Shown here one piece after another: positions 9,241-17,944 of a stretch of 64,000 bases of DNA (the first letter of the stretch is position 1; the number at the start of each line of letters is the position of its first letter). Both the position numbers and the translations under genes were made by a program. The notes under the pieces are model-generated. The model was not told the DNA's origin. It did no database searches and was given only the letters and a program-made list of their open reading frames with translations. Source of the DNA: Paenibacillus sp. VTT E-133291. Lineage in GTDB: Bacteria > Bacillota > Bacilli > Paenibacillales > Paenibacillaceae. The DNA lies in NCBI RefSeq assembly GCF_002264395.1, contig NZ_NFVA01000006.1, forward strand, positions 1 through 64,000, written 5' to 3'.

Positions 9241-10020
9241 ATGGGCGGGCCAGCAGGAAGTTGGATGAAGAAACAAGTGAATTTACATACGCCTCCATAT
9301 AAACGACTGCATGATTATCGAGTGGAGCACATTATGCTTGGAGGGGCCGAGAATTTATCAAGCGGAGCTCCAGCGACAGGGCTCCCACGCTGGCGCCAGC
9401 AGGTTCAATATGCTGTAGGGCATACACTTAACGACTTTTATAGTTTGCTGCCTGAAGTTCGAAGGGAGATACCGATACAATTTCTGTTAGAGCGTCGTTG
9501 GCCGCCTAGAGGGGATGCTTTTCCTTCATTACTGCAATATTGGGATATCAAGACAAGTATAGCGGATGAACTAATGCGTATCGTTTCGACCAATCATTTA
9601 CTGGAAATTCCGGTTATGCTATACGAGCAGTGGTATGTGCCAGTCCCGGAGCTGAACTTGGAGCTTTCGATGATTACTCAATTAGCTTGGAATTCTATTC
9701 AGAATGGTCGAAGCCTGAACATTCAGAAATTTATGGTGAATGGCAATGAGGATACAATTGCGGGCTTTTTGCATATGACTAACGTCTTTTGTTATGCGGC
9801 TTACGGTGAACCTGCGGAGACCGTGGAAATCTACTCCTTGCTAGAGGGTCGTAAATACTCTTACAACGGAAATGCAGTCCCGTATAAGGAGTCTTTGGAT
9901 TATGTTCGATTGTTATCTGTATTTCTGGAGCAGGAAGTGCACGCGGATGGCTCATTAAACTGTAGTGACCGTAGAAATGATAGAGGCGAAGCTAATGTTG
10001 GAGGCTTTGGGCTCATGTGA
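9241..10020 (+). CDS. conserved-looking protein of unknown function, coupled to flavodoxin
   Basis: A 259-residue protein beginning at ATG 9241 (MGGPAGSWMKK), one base after the flavodoxin stop codon. A longer reading from 9154 would overlap flavodoxin by 86 bases and is not favoured. I do not recognise a family. No signal peptide or membrane segment is visible; the middle is rich in Trp, Tyr and Leu (LQYWDIKTS, LYEQWYVPVPELNLELSMI), and the last 25 residues are Gly/Asn/Arg-rich and likely disordered. Sharing the Fur-controlled promoter suggests an iron-limitation role, possibly as a flavodoxin partner; this is inference only. Confidence 0.7.
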   Translation: MGGPAGSWMKKQVNLHTPPYKRLHDYRVEHIMLGGAENLSSGAPATGLPRWRQQVQYAVGHTLNDFYSLLPEVRREIPIQFLLERRWPPRGDAFPSLLQYWDIKTSIADELMRIVSTNHLLEIPVMLYEQWYVPVPELNLELSMITQLAWNSIQNGRSLNIQKFMVNGNEDTIAGFLHMTNVFCYAAYGEPAETVEIYSLLEGRKYSYNGNAVPYKESLDYVRLLSVFLEQEVHADGSLNCSDRRNDRGEANVGGFGLM

Positions 10021-10035
10021 TTACTTCTTATAATA

Positions 10036-10091
10036 AAATAAGGCCTCCTGCTCTACAGGCGAAAACGCCCATTAGACAGGAGGCTTTATTT
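10036..10091. terminator. bidirectional terminator between convergent units
   Basis: AAATAAGGCCTCCTG (10036-10050) pairs with CAGGAGGCTTTATTT (10077-10091). A small inner stem GGCG/CGCC is also visible. It can end both the flavodoxin unit and the minus-strand GNAT gene. Confidence 0.85.
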
Positions 10092-10098
10092 CTATGGA

Positions 10099-10944
10099 TT
10101 AGCCGATATAACGGTAATAATCCTGTTTATTCTGAATGATAAAGCCACAGCTTTCATAAAGCTTAAGCGCATTGGGATTATCTAGAGCGACCTCGAGATT
10201 AATTCCATTATAGTTTTTACGTTCTCGTTCGATCGTTTGAAGAAGAGCACTTCGTCCAATGCCTAGCCCCCGTAGCTTCTTGCTGACAGTAAATCCATAA
10301 ATCCAGGTTTCATTATCTTCGGTCCACAGCCGCATTTTACCAACAGGTTGTCCATCCATTTCGATCATAATATGTTCTTGCAGGCCTTCCTGTTTCTGCA
10401 GGTCATAGAGTTCGGCAGCATCTTCTGTCTTTATATCAAAGCCTCCACAATCCAGCTCAACAAGAATTGGGGCTTCGTCTTCACGAGCAGGGCGTAAGAT
10501 CACAGTCCCTGTGGCTGAGCTTGCTTCAGAAGAAGCAACCGAATTTCCGCCCCATTTCATTTGGTATTCCGCATGATTAAACTGTAGTGGTAGTGTTCGA
10601 AGGAATGCTACACCAGATGACGAAGCAGCGGGAGCGTTTAGAAGTAGGGTAGCGACATTGCCCCGTTGGATAATAGTCTGCGCTCGGTTCCACAGTGAGG
10701 TGAAGATGCCCCGTCGGCGGTAGCCTGGCCGAACCATGCCGCAGACCTCCATATCGCTTCCGAATCCATAAAGTCCTAAGAAGCCGACGAGTAATTCATC
10801 TTCATAAGTAACGAGCCATTCCGTATCTCCTACGCTTGATGGCTGGCGAAGCATATCCCAATTCAATTTCAGTGAAATTCCGTCATATTGCTCACAGCGT
10901 TCTTGTAATTCTTCTATATTTCTCAAAGTATCGGTAGTAGTCAA
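10099..10944 (-). CDS. tandem GNAT-domain N-acetyltransferase
   Basis: A 281-residue protein with two GNAT folds. The first covers about residues 1-140 with the acetyl-CoA loop VRPGYRRRGIFTSLW; the second, about 148-281, carries VSKKLRGLGIGRSALLQTIE and ends with the typical NPNALKLYESCGFI. The start is a TTG at 10944 placed 8 bases after AGGAGGAAAC. The first domain of such fusions is often catalytically weak; here its loop is intact in outline. Substrate unknown. A second acetyltransferase gene lies 83 bases upstream on the same strand. Confidence 0.87.
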   Translation of the reverse strand: MTTTDTLRNIEELQERCEQYDGISLKLNWDMLRQPSSVGDTEWLVTYEDELLVGFLGLYGFGSDMEVCGMVRPGYRRRGIFTSLWNRAQTIIQRGNVATLLLNAPAASSSGVAFLRTLPLQFNHAEYQMKWGGNSVASSEASSATGTVILRPAREDEAPILVELDCGGFDIKTEDAAELYDLQKQEGLQEHIMIEMDGQPVGKMRLWTEDNETWIYGFTVSKKLRGLGIGRSALLQTIERERKNYNGINLEVALDNPNALKLYESCGFIIQNKQDYYRYIG

Positions 10945-11027
10945 ACCCGTTTCCTCCTAATGTGTATTTGAACTAAGTGTATTAGTTCGAATAGGTTAAT
11001 AAAGCTTCACGGAAACGGGAACGGAGA

Positions 11028-11318
11028 TCAGTCTCGCTCGCCTGTGTTTCCGCGCACGTCCTTATACTCCGGATGCTTCTCGAATTGATGAGCTGCATAG
11101 GAGCACACAGGAACAATTTTCAAATTTTCATTTCGAGCCTTATCTACAACAGCCCGTACAAGTTCTTCACCGGTACCTTGACCGCGCAGTTCCTCAGAGA
11201 CACGAGTGTGGTCAATGACCAATTCCCCAGCATCTTTATCCAAACTGTATGTGATCTCGGCAAGGTCCTTACCGTCATTCGCAACAAAAAAACGTCCTGT
11301 TCCAGTTTGAATTTGCAT
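11028..11318 (-). CDS. small GNAT-like N-acetyltransferase (YjdJ/PF14542 type)
   Basis: A 96-residue single-domain protein. The short acetyltransferase core with ISY/ITYSLD, HTRVSEELRGQGTGEELVRAVVDKARNENLKIVPVCSYA and HPEY near the end is the hallmark of this compact family, in which a cysteine (here in PVCSYA) is conserved. ATG follows GGAGTG. The family has acetyl-CoA-binding capacity but mostly unknown substrates. Confidence 0.86.
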   Translation of the reverse strand: MQIQTGTGRFFVANDGKDLAEITYSLDKDAGELVIDHTRVSEELRGQGTGEELVRAVVDKARNENLKIVPVCSYAAHQFEKHPEYKDVRGNTGERD

Positions 11319-12111
11319 CTTATGGCTTCACTCCTAAAATGTTATTGCCTATATTTTACTACCACGATTTGCAAAAAGCGAGGAACGAAGCAGATTGATT
11401 GCTCGCCCTGGATGTTTGATGGCGTTCCATAGATGGATTTACCGAGGAAGTTAGGATTACTGGTGTGAATAATGTGCTCTTGTTACTCGAGGCAGTTGCT
11501 TGTAATGTTTGTTCTGACGCGATCGAGTGACTTTTGGCGAGCTGAGAAGGCGGGCCAGACATTCCCGGCACTCTGATGCAGGAACATCCAGGACTGCCGG
11601 AAACATGGGAATCCTTGAGACCTCAACATGTCCAAAACTCCTGTCATCATAATCATCCATTGGAGCTTTCGGACTCCATTGCAGCTATCCTTAGGAAAAG
11701 GCACAAATTAGGCGATTTGAATGCCGATAGTACCCCTGGAGCCCGATAAAACCCCAAAATGGGGGGAATACTGCTTATAAGGTCCACTGTGTCTGATAGC
11801 AACTTCGTTCGAGTATATTTTACCGATGGAATCGCTATGACTAGGTGGTTGATCGCATGGGTTAAGATCCCCGATGCAACCGTACTGAAATGTCCCTTAG
11901 CTGTATTTTACGAGTAGAAGTCCCCTTGCACGAACACCTCGCAAACAAACCTAAATTAAAGTTTGATACGCAGAAATTCTGCAGTCAATCAGCAGTCAAT
12001 GAATTTTTATACACTCCCGTTTATAAAGTAGCTTGCGTATACTCAGGATAATACAATAAGATTAAGAGAATATCTCACTACTGAAAAGAACCGCTAGCAG
12101 GAGGAATCATT
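11319..12111. other. 793-base stretch without a supportable gene
   Basis: Only short overlapping readings occur on either strand, none with a good ribosome site and recognisable motif. The longest plausible plus-strand piece is about 53 codons from ATG near 11889 to a stop near 12050. A small palindrome AACCCCAAAATGGGG lies near 11752. The stretch may be decayed coding sequence or a leader for the next gene. Confidence 0.5.
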
Positions 12112-13014
12112 GTGGAATACAAGGTTGAGGTTGAATTTAGGTCCATTTATGAATTATTGAACAGCTTACATACTTATTTGTGCAAAAAATCCTATAAGAA
12201 GATTGATTTAGGAATGGCGTGGGTCACAGAAATTGAGAGCAGCCTCAGTCAAGAACTGCTATCACGCCTGAAAGAAACCGAACTAAATAATGAATGGAAA
12301 ATGTTGAATCTGCTCATTTACTGTTGTCCATTTAAGGATGATGTAGACAGTGTGTTGAACTGGATTGAAGGGTTATCTGTTGGCGAGTTATATGAGACCT
12401 TATCAAAATATGTAAAGGTTTTTCCAAGCCATATGGAGGATTACCGTAATCGCGTAGTATTTTTACTCTCCGAATGGAACCGCCAGTACTTTAGTCAATG
12501 TAATCCTGCGATTCTAAGCAAATTACAGCAGCATGTAGATTTGAAGAACATGGAGCTTAATGAACTGGAAACGGCTGATTTTGTGAACAAGACGACCAAC
12601 GGTTTTTACTTCATTCCTACGGATGGGCTCAAGAAGCTCGTTCTGATTCCACAGTACCATTTTCAGCCTGCTAATATCATCTATTGCTACGGTGAATTAA
12701 CGATCTGTCATTATGCGGCCTGGATTTCGATAGAGAACGAAGAGATTTCACCATTTATGTACAGAACGATTCGTAGTCTAAGTGAAAAAAGCCGCCTGAA
12801 AATCCTCCAAGCCCTTAGCGGTGGCCGCAAAACGTTTACCGAAATTGTAAAGCATGCAGGAATCTCGAAGGGGATCGTTCACGATCATATTTTTAATCTT
12901 CGCTGTGCAGGTTTGCTTCATGCCTATATTGAAGGTGAGAATGTCACCGGATATAGTCTGCGTCTGGAAGGCATTCATCGGATGAATGAGCAGCTTTTTG
13001 ATTATTTAAAATAA
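12112..13014 (+). CDS. winged-helix (ArsR-like) regulator with a long N-terminal domain
   Basis: A 300-residue protein starting at GTG 12112 after AGGAGGAATC. The C-terminal 85 residues form an ArsR-type winged helix: RSLSEKSRLKILQALSGGRK, TEIVKHAGISKGIVHDHIFN and a wing GLLHAYIEGENVTGYSLRLEG. No metal-binding ELCVC motif is present. The first 200 residues are not recognised and could hold a ligand or protein contact site. The gene lies 232 bases before the oligopeptide operon on the same strand, and an inverted repeat overlaps that operon's -35, so it is a plausible local regulator of peptide uptake. Confidence 0.75.
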   Translation: MEYKVEVEFRSIYELLNSLHTYLCKKSYKKIDLGMAWVTEIESSLSQELLSRLKETELNNEWKMLNLLIYCCPFKDDVDSVLNWIEGLSVGELYETLSKYVKVFPSHMEDYRNRVVFLLSEWNRQYFSQCNPAILSKLQQHVDLKNMELNELETADFVNKTTNGFYFIPTDGLKKLVLIPQYHFQPANIIYCYGELTICHYAAWISIENEEISPFMYRTIRSLSEKSRLKILQALSGGRKTFTEIVKHAGISKGIVHDHIFNLRCAGLLHAYIEGENVTGYSLRLEGIHRMNEQLFDYLK

Positions 13015-13130
13015 AGATTTCGAAAAAATTGTACGGTCTGAAGGTCAGAATTCTCTTATGCAGAGAGGGTTTTGGCTTTTTTTGTTTTTTTTAATATTTG
13101 CATAATTCTGTTTATGGAGAATTTTTTTAA

Positions 13131-13168
13131 AGTTCTCTCTTTACAGAACTAGAAAACCTTTCTATAAT
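13131..13168 (+). promoter_or_regulatory. sigma-A promoter and candidate operator of the oligopeptide operon
   Basis: TTTACA (13140-13145) and TATAAT (13163-13168) are separated by 17 bases, a strong housekeeping promoter. AGTTCT (13131-13136) and AGAACT (13145-13150) form an inverted repeat with an 8-base spacer that covers the -35. The expected leader is about 70 bases. Confidence 0.75.
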
Positions 13169-13246
13169 GAACATCAGAAGTTATTCATACTTTACGGGTA
13201 GGAATTATAGTTATTATTCTATTAGAGAGAAAAGGGAGATAGGTAC

Positions 13247-14995
13247 ATGAGAAAAAATGCGATTGTAATCACTTCATTACTGCTTACGGGTTCACTGTTA
13301 CTTTCGGCTTGCGCTAACAACAGTACTAACGAATCCTCGTCCGCGAACAATGCGGCTAAAGGGTCCAATTCAACTAATGTGGAAGCAGCAACTACGCCAG
13401 AAATTGTTCCTGCTGGTGCGCTAAGCGAGCCTTTTACCGCAACCGATTTGTCCAAACTTCCAGCAGTTGCACAGAAACGCACAGACACCATTATCGTAGG
13501 GTTAACGGATCCAAGTGGAGCTTTCACTCCGTATTTTCAGCAAAGTGGTTATGATGGCAATGTATCCTCACTGCTATACGCTTCTCTCGTAACTGTAGAC
13601 GATAAAGGCATTCCAACACCGGAGCTTGCGGAGAGCTGGGATGTTTCGGACGATCAGCTTACATACACGTTCCATTTGCAAAAAGATTTGAAATTCAGCG
13701 ACGGTTCTCCATTAACGGCGGATGATGTAGCCTTTACTTGGACGATCCAATACGACAAATCGTATGACGGTAGCTCGCAGCTTCCATCCCTAAATATTAA
13801 AGGCGGCAAAGCCTATAAAGAAGGTACTTCTCCAAAGATAGAAGGGATTAAGGTGATTGATCCACAGACGATCTCAGCTACGCTTGAGCAGCCCAACGCA
13901 ACAGCGCTGGTACAGCTCGGCTCGAATGTATTGTCTAAAGCTTACTATGGCAAGGACTATACATTTGGAAATCTCGAATACATCAAGAAGCTGCATGAGA
14001 AGCCACTGGGGGATGGACCTTACAAGCTGGAGAAATTTATTCCGGGGCAAGAGGTACGTTTTGTAGCGAATGAGAATTATTTCAAAGGTAAACCAAAGAC
14101 AGAACATTTCATCTACAAAACTACGGAAGGCGATGTATGGCAGTTCGTAGAAACGGGTGAGGTAGACTACGCTTCTTTTAGTGCAACAGACGAGAATATC
14201 GAGAAGCTGAAAGCGCTCGGCTTTGTGAATATTATTCCTTACACTCCAAGCACGTACGGATACCTGCAAGTCAATTTGAAACATGAGCAGCTCAAGGATA
14301 AGCTAGTACGTCAAGCTATTGTGTACGGTTTGGATCGTCAGAGTATTTATGTGGATGCAGCACAAGGTGCAGGTTCTATTGCGAACATTCCGGCATCCCC
14401 AATCTCTTGGTCTTACACGGAGGAAGGCATTAATCCTTACAAATATGATCCGGAAAAAGCTAAACAATTGCTCGATGAAGCCGGCTGGACTGTAGGAGCG
14501 GGTGGTATCCGTGAAAAAGATGGCAAACCGCTCAGCATTCATTACCTCGGTTCGAAGAGTAAAAACACAGATATTTTCATCGCTGTAGCGAAAGAGAATT
14601 TTGAAGCACTGGGTATCGACTTCCAGCCTGAGGTGTTCGCAGACTTTAACTCACTGGTATCTAAGGTAGAAGGTGGGGATTACGACCTCGTATCCTTCTC
14701 CACAAGTATGTTGACTGATCCGTCTGACGGGTTCATGCAATTCTTTGATGGCGAGATCACGGATTATGACAATCCGAAATTCCTGGAGTTATACAATAAA
14801 GCTTTGGCAACTACCGATATTGAAGCCCGCAAAGCGGTATACAAAGAGCTGTACCAGCTCTTCAATGATGAACTGCCTATTATTTTCACAAGTTACAAAA
14901 AGACTGTATACGCCTATAACGGACGTATTGAGAATCTATCGGTCAGCCCGTTCATCGGTCTTGCTGGCAGTCTGCCAACTTGGAGCCTGAAATAA
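13247..14995 (+). CDS. oligopeptide/dipeptide ABC transporter substrate-binding lipoprotein
   Basis: Extracellular receptor of an Opp/Dpp-type importer, family 5 binding protein, 582 residues. The lipoprotein signal ends in LLLSACANNS, with Cys21 as the lipidated residue, then a Ser/Asn-rich linker of about 40 residues. Family marks include PELAESWDVSDDQLTYTFHL, FSDGSPLTADDVAFTW and VRQAIVYGLDRQSI. It heads a five-gene operon. A stem-loop after it probably holds its transcript level above that of the permease genes. Whether peptides, nickel or another solute is bound cannot be read from the sequence. Confidence 0.92.
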   Translation: MRKNAIVITSLLLTGSLLLSACANNSTNESSSANNAAKGSNSTNVEAATTPEIVPAGALSEPFTATDLSKLPAVAQKRTDTIIVGLTDPSGAFTPYFQQSGYDGNVSSLLYASLVTVDDKGIPTPELAESWDVSDDQLTYTFHLQKDLKFSDGSPLTADDVAFTWTIQYDKSYDGSSQLPSLNIKGGKAYKEGTSPKIEGIKVIDPQTISATLEQPNATALVQLGSNVLSKAYYGKDYTFGNLEYIKKLHEKPLGDGPYKLEKFIPGQEVRFVANENYFKGKPKTEHFIYKTTEGDVWQFVETGEVDYASFSATDENIEKLKALGFVNIIPYTPSTYGYLQVNLKHEQLKDKLVRQAIVYGLDRQSIYVDAAQGAGSIANIPASPISWSYTEEGINPYKYDPEKAKQLLDEAGWTVGAGGIREKDGKPLSIHYLGSKSKNTDIFIAVAKENFEALGIDFQPEVFADFNSLVSKVEGGDYDLVSFSTSMLTDPSDGFMQFFDGEITDYDNPKFLELYNKALATTDIEARKAVYKELYQLFNDELPIIFTSYKKTVYAYNGRIENLSVSPFIGLAGSLPTWSLK

Positions 14996-15005
14996 ATAAA
15001 ACAGT

Positions 15006-15036
15006 GTCCCCTGTTCTAGATTCTTGGGCAGGGGAC
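15006..15036 (+). promoter_or_regulatory. intercistronic stem-loop after the binding protein gene
   Basis: GTCCCCTG (15006-15013) pairs perfectly with CAGGGGAC (15029-15036). There is no T run, so it is more likely an RNA-stability or partial attenuation element than a full terminator. Such hairpins commonly lie between a binding-protein gene and its permease genes. Confidence 0.6.
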
Positions 15037-15055
15037 AAATCATAAGGAGTCTGTC

Positions 15056-16009
15056 ATGAGCGCTTATTTATCGAAAAGACTGTTGTACATGGTCATTATC
15101 TTATTTGCGGCATCATTATTGATCTTCTGTCTGTATGCTTCAACACCGGGAGATTTCATAACCGGAAATATTAAATTGACGGCAGAGCGCAAAGCAGAGC
15201 TGCGTGAGATCTACGGCTTAAACAAGCCGATGCTTGAGCGGTATGGAGTATGGATGAAAAATGCGCTGCATGGCGATTTCGGGTATTCCTTAGCCCAGCA
15301 AAAGCCTGTGCTTCAGCTTTTTAATGATTATATTTGGAATTCCTTTCTGCTGGCTGCCGTTTCCACGTTTCTGACGTGGGTGATTGCAGTTATTATTGGT
15401 GTGATTTCAGCTTATAAGCAATATTCATGGTTCGATACACTCGTGATGATCGCAATATTCGCAGCCATGTCGCTGCCGTCATTTTTTATAGGCTTATTCC
15501 TGATTAAAATCCTGGCTGTCGATCTCAAGTGGCTGCCTCCGGGTGGAATCATCACTACAGGCAGCAACGCTACGGGTCTGGCGTACTTTAAGGAGATTGT
15601 TATGCATATGACCCTTCCGGTTGTTGTTATGACCCTCCTTGGATTAGGCTCGCTCACACGTTATTTCCGCAGCAATATGATCGATGTCTTAAAGCAGGAT
15701 TATATCCGTACTGCCCGCGCTAAAGGTCTAAGGGAGCGTAAGGTGCTTTTTACACATGCCTTGCGTAATGCCTTATTGCCTGCGATTACACTGGTTGGCT
15801 TCGAGCTTCCAGCGCTATTTGGCGGATCACTGATTATTGAGAAAATATTTAATTGGCCGGGGATTGGGCAGCTGTATATGCAGTCCTTCGGGCTTAGGGA
15901 TTATCCTTTACTGATGGGCTTTACGATGTTTATTGCGATACTTACCGTCATAGGAACGTTGCTTTCGGATGTTTTGTACCGGATGGCCGATCCTAGAGTT
16001 CGGCTATAG
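15056..16009 (+). CDS. oligopeptide ABC transporter permease, OppB/DppB type
   Basis: First membrane subunit, 317 residues, six predicted membrane helices; helix 1 is at about 9-29 (MVIILFAASLLIFCLYAS). The binding-protein-dependent transport region carries the EAA loop DYIRTARAKGLRERKVLFTHALRNALLPAI, which contacts the ATPase subunits. ATG follows ATAAGGAGT. The next gene overlaps nothing and begins 17 bases downstream. Confidence 0.92.
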   Translation: MSAYLSKRLLYMVIILFAASLLIFCLYASTPGDFITGNIKLTAERKAELREIYGLNKPMLERYGVWMKNALHGDFGYSLAQQKPVLQLFNDYIWNSFLLAAVSTFLTWVIAVIIGVISAYKQYSWFDTLVMIAIFAAMSLPSFFIGLFLIKILAVDLKWLPPGGIITTGSNATGLAYFKEIVMHMTLPVVVMTLLGLGSLTRYFRSNMIDVLKQDYIRTARAKGLRERKVLFTHALRNALLPAITLVGFELPALFGGSLIIEKIFNWPGIGQLYMQSFGLRDYPLLMGFTMFIAILTVIGTLLSDVLYRMADPRVRL

Positions 16010-16025
16010 AGAGGAGGAAGCTGAC

Positions 16026-16949
16026 GTGGCAGTTCAAAGTAATGTAGCGGGGATTTCAAAACCCCAGACCACCAAAGGAAGATCCTCTTTATTCCGGCAA
16101 TCCCTTCGAAGATTGTTAAAGAACAAGCTGGCGGTATCCGGGTTTGTGGTAGTAATTTTTATGTTTGCGCTTTGTTTTATAGGTCCTCTGTTCTCTCCCT
16201 ATACCGATAACAAAATTAATATGGCACTGATGAACAAGGCACCTAACATGATGCATTGGCTGGGTACCGACGCGCTGGGCAGGGATATTCTGACCCGGGT
16301 GATGCAGGCAGGACGTATTTCACTGACAGTAGGACTGGCATCGATGGTTCTTTCAGTGTTTATCGGGGCTCTTTTGGGGGCTATAGCTGGATATTACCGT
16401 GGAATCGCTGATCAAATCATTATGCGGATTGCGGATCTGTTATTGACGGTTCCGAGTCTGCCTCTGCTTTTTATTTTTGGAGCGTTATTATCAGAGTGGA
16501 AGATTCCAACGGATTATCGCATGTATATCGTTATGCTTATGCTTAGCATTGTGAGCTGGCCGGGTATGGCGCGTATGGTGCGGGGGCAAATGCTTAGTCT
16601 GCGAGAACGTGAGTTTATGCAAGCAGCCGTAGTATTAGGCCTTCGGGATCGGCGTAAATTGTTTAATCACTTGCTGCCGAACATTGTCCCGCTGCTGATC
16701 GTTATGGCTACTCTCAACATCGGTGGTGCCATATTGAGTGAATCTGTTCTTAGCTTTTTTGGGCTAGGTGTTATGCCGCCAACGCCAACCTGGGGCAATA
16801 TGATTGATGCAGCGAATAATATGATCGACTTTAAGGATCGGCCGTGGCTGTGGATTCCGCCTGGGCTATCCATCTTCGCGACAGTAATCGCGATCAATAT
16901 CTTTGGTGACGGACTCCGGGACGTACTTGATCCTAAACAGAAGAGGTAG
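16026..16949 (+). CDS. oligopeptide ABC transporter permease, OppC/DppC type
   Basis: Second membrane subunit, 307 residues when started at GTG 16026, which is preceded by GAGGAGGAAG at the right distance; an upstream in-frame ATG would overlap the OppB gene by 41 bases and lacks a ribosome site. N-terminal soluble tail (about 35 residues), helix 1 LAVSGFVVVIFMFALCFIGP, then HWLGTDALGRDILTRV, and the EAA loop REFMQAAVVLGLRDRRKLFNHLLPN. This is the normal OppC pattern. Confidence 0.92.
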   Translation: MAVQSNVAGISKPQTTKGRSSLFRQSLRRLLKNKLAVSGFVVVIFMFALCFIGPLFSPYTDNKINMALMNKAPNMMHWLGTDALGRDILTRVMQAGRISLTVGLASMVLSVFIGALLGAIAGYYRGIADQIIMRIADLLLTVPSLPLLFIFGALLSEWKIPTDYRMYIVMLMLSIVSWPGMARMVRGQMLSLREREFMQAAVVLGLRDRRKLFNHLLPNIVPLLIVMATLNIGGAILSESVLSFFGLGVMPPTPTWGNMIDAANNMIDFKDRPWLWIPPGLSIFATVIAINIFGDGLRDVLDPKQKR

Positions 16950-16960
16950 GTGACCCTCAC

Positions 16961-17944
16961 ATGAGTGATTTAATGAATATAGACGGTCTAAGTACATACT
17001 TCTTCACGGAAGAAGGGAAAGTGAAAGCCGTTGATGATGTAAGCTTCCGTGTTCGTGAAGGAGAGACGGTCTGTATCGTCGGAGAATCGGGTTGCGGCAA
17101 AAGTGTAACTGCGATGTCCATCATGGGTCTTGTTGAAGAGCCAGGGGGCAAGGTTGTCCATGGCAAAATTGATTTTCAGGGTGAAGATTTGTTACAAATG
17201 GACAAAAACACACTGCGAGCTATCCGTGGCAACGAGATCGCGATGATCTTCCAGGAGCCCATGTCCTCTCTTAATCCTGTAATTAAGATCGGTGAACAAA
17301 TTATGGAGCCGTTGATCGTGCATTTGAAGATGAACAAGAAGCAGGCACGTATCCGGGCAATTGAACTGATAAAACAGGTAGGCATATCACGCCCTGAACA
17401 AATAGCAGATAGTTACCCACATGAACTGAGCGGAGGGATGCTGCAGCGGATAATGATCGCTATTGCCATCGCCTGCAGTCCAAAGCTATTGATTGCAGAT
17501 GAACCGACAACGGCGCTGGATGTAACGATTCAAGCACAAATTCTGGATATGCTTCGTGAAATTAAAGACAGCTCCGGCATGTCTATTCTATTAATCACCC
17601 ATGATCTGGGTGTAGTCGCGGAGATGGCTGATTACGTGATTGTTATGTACTCCGGAAAGATTGTGGAGGAGGGGGAAGTTGTTGAATTGTTCAACAATCC
17701 CAAACACCCGTATACGAAAGGGCTGCTCAAATCGAAGCCAGTTATTAATCAGCGACAGGATGAGCTGTATTCCATACCAGGCCAAGTGCCAAATCCGCTT
17801 GAGCTGGTACCTTCTTGCTATTTTCATGACCGCTGTGAGCATTGCATGCCTGTATGTGCCAGCCAGCAGCCCCAGCTTAAAGAAGTGGCCAGCAGACAAA
17901 AGGTAGCTTGCTGGTTGTATGAGGAGGCGGTTGTTCATGCCTGA
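16961..17944 (+). CDS. oligopeptide ABC transporter ATPase, OppD/DppD type
   Basis: 327-residue ATP-binding subunit. Walker A GESGCGKS (about 44-51), Q-loop IFQEPMSSLNP, signature LSGGMLQR, Walker B LLIADEPTTALDV and switch histidine in LLITHDLG. The C-terminal oligopeptide-transporter extension contains four cysteines (CYFHDRCEHCMPVC), which in this family can bind an iron-sulfur cluster. The ATG lies after AGGTGACC. Its final codons overlap the start of the OppF gene. Confidence 0.94.
   Translation: MSDLMNIDGLSTYFFTEEGKVKAVDDVSFRVREGETVCIVGESGCGKSVTAMSIMGLVEEPGGKVVHGKIDFQGEDLLQMDKNTLRAIRGNEIAMIFQEPMSSLNPVIKIGEQIMEPLIVHLKMNKKQARIRAIELIKQVGISRPEQIADSYPHELSGGMLQRIMIAIAIACSPKLLIADEPTTALDVTIQAQILDMLREIKDSSGMSILLITHDLGVVAEMADYVIVMYSGKIVEEGEVVELFNNPKHPYTKGLLKSKPVINQRQDELYSIPGQVPNPLELVPSCYFHDRCEHCMPVCASQQPQLKEVASRQKVACWLYEEAVVHA

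Noticed and set aside
11359..11704. Three overlapping minus-strand frames
   Set aside because: Composition not protein-like, no ribosome sites, mutually overlapping.
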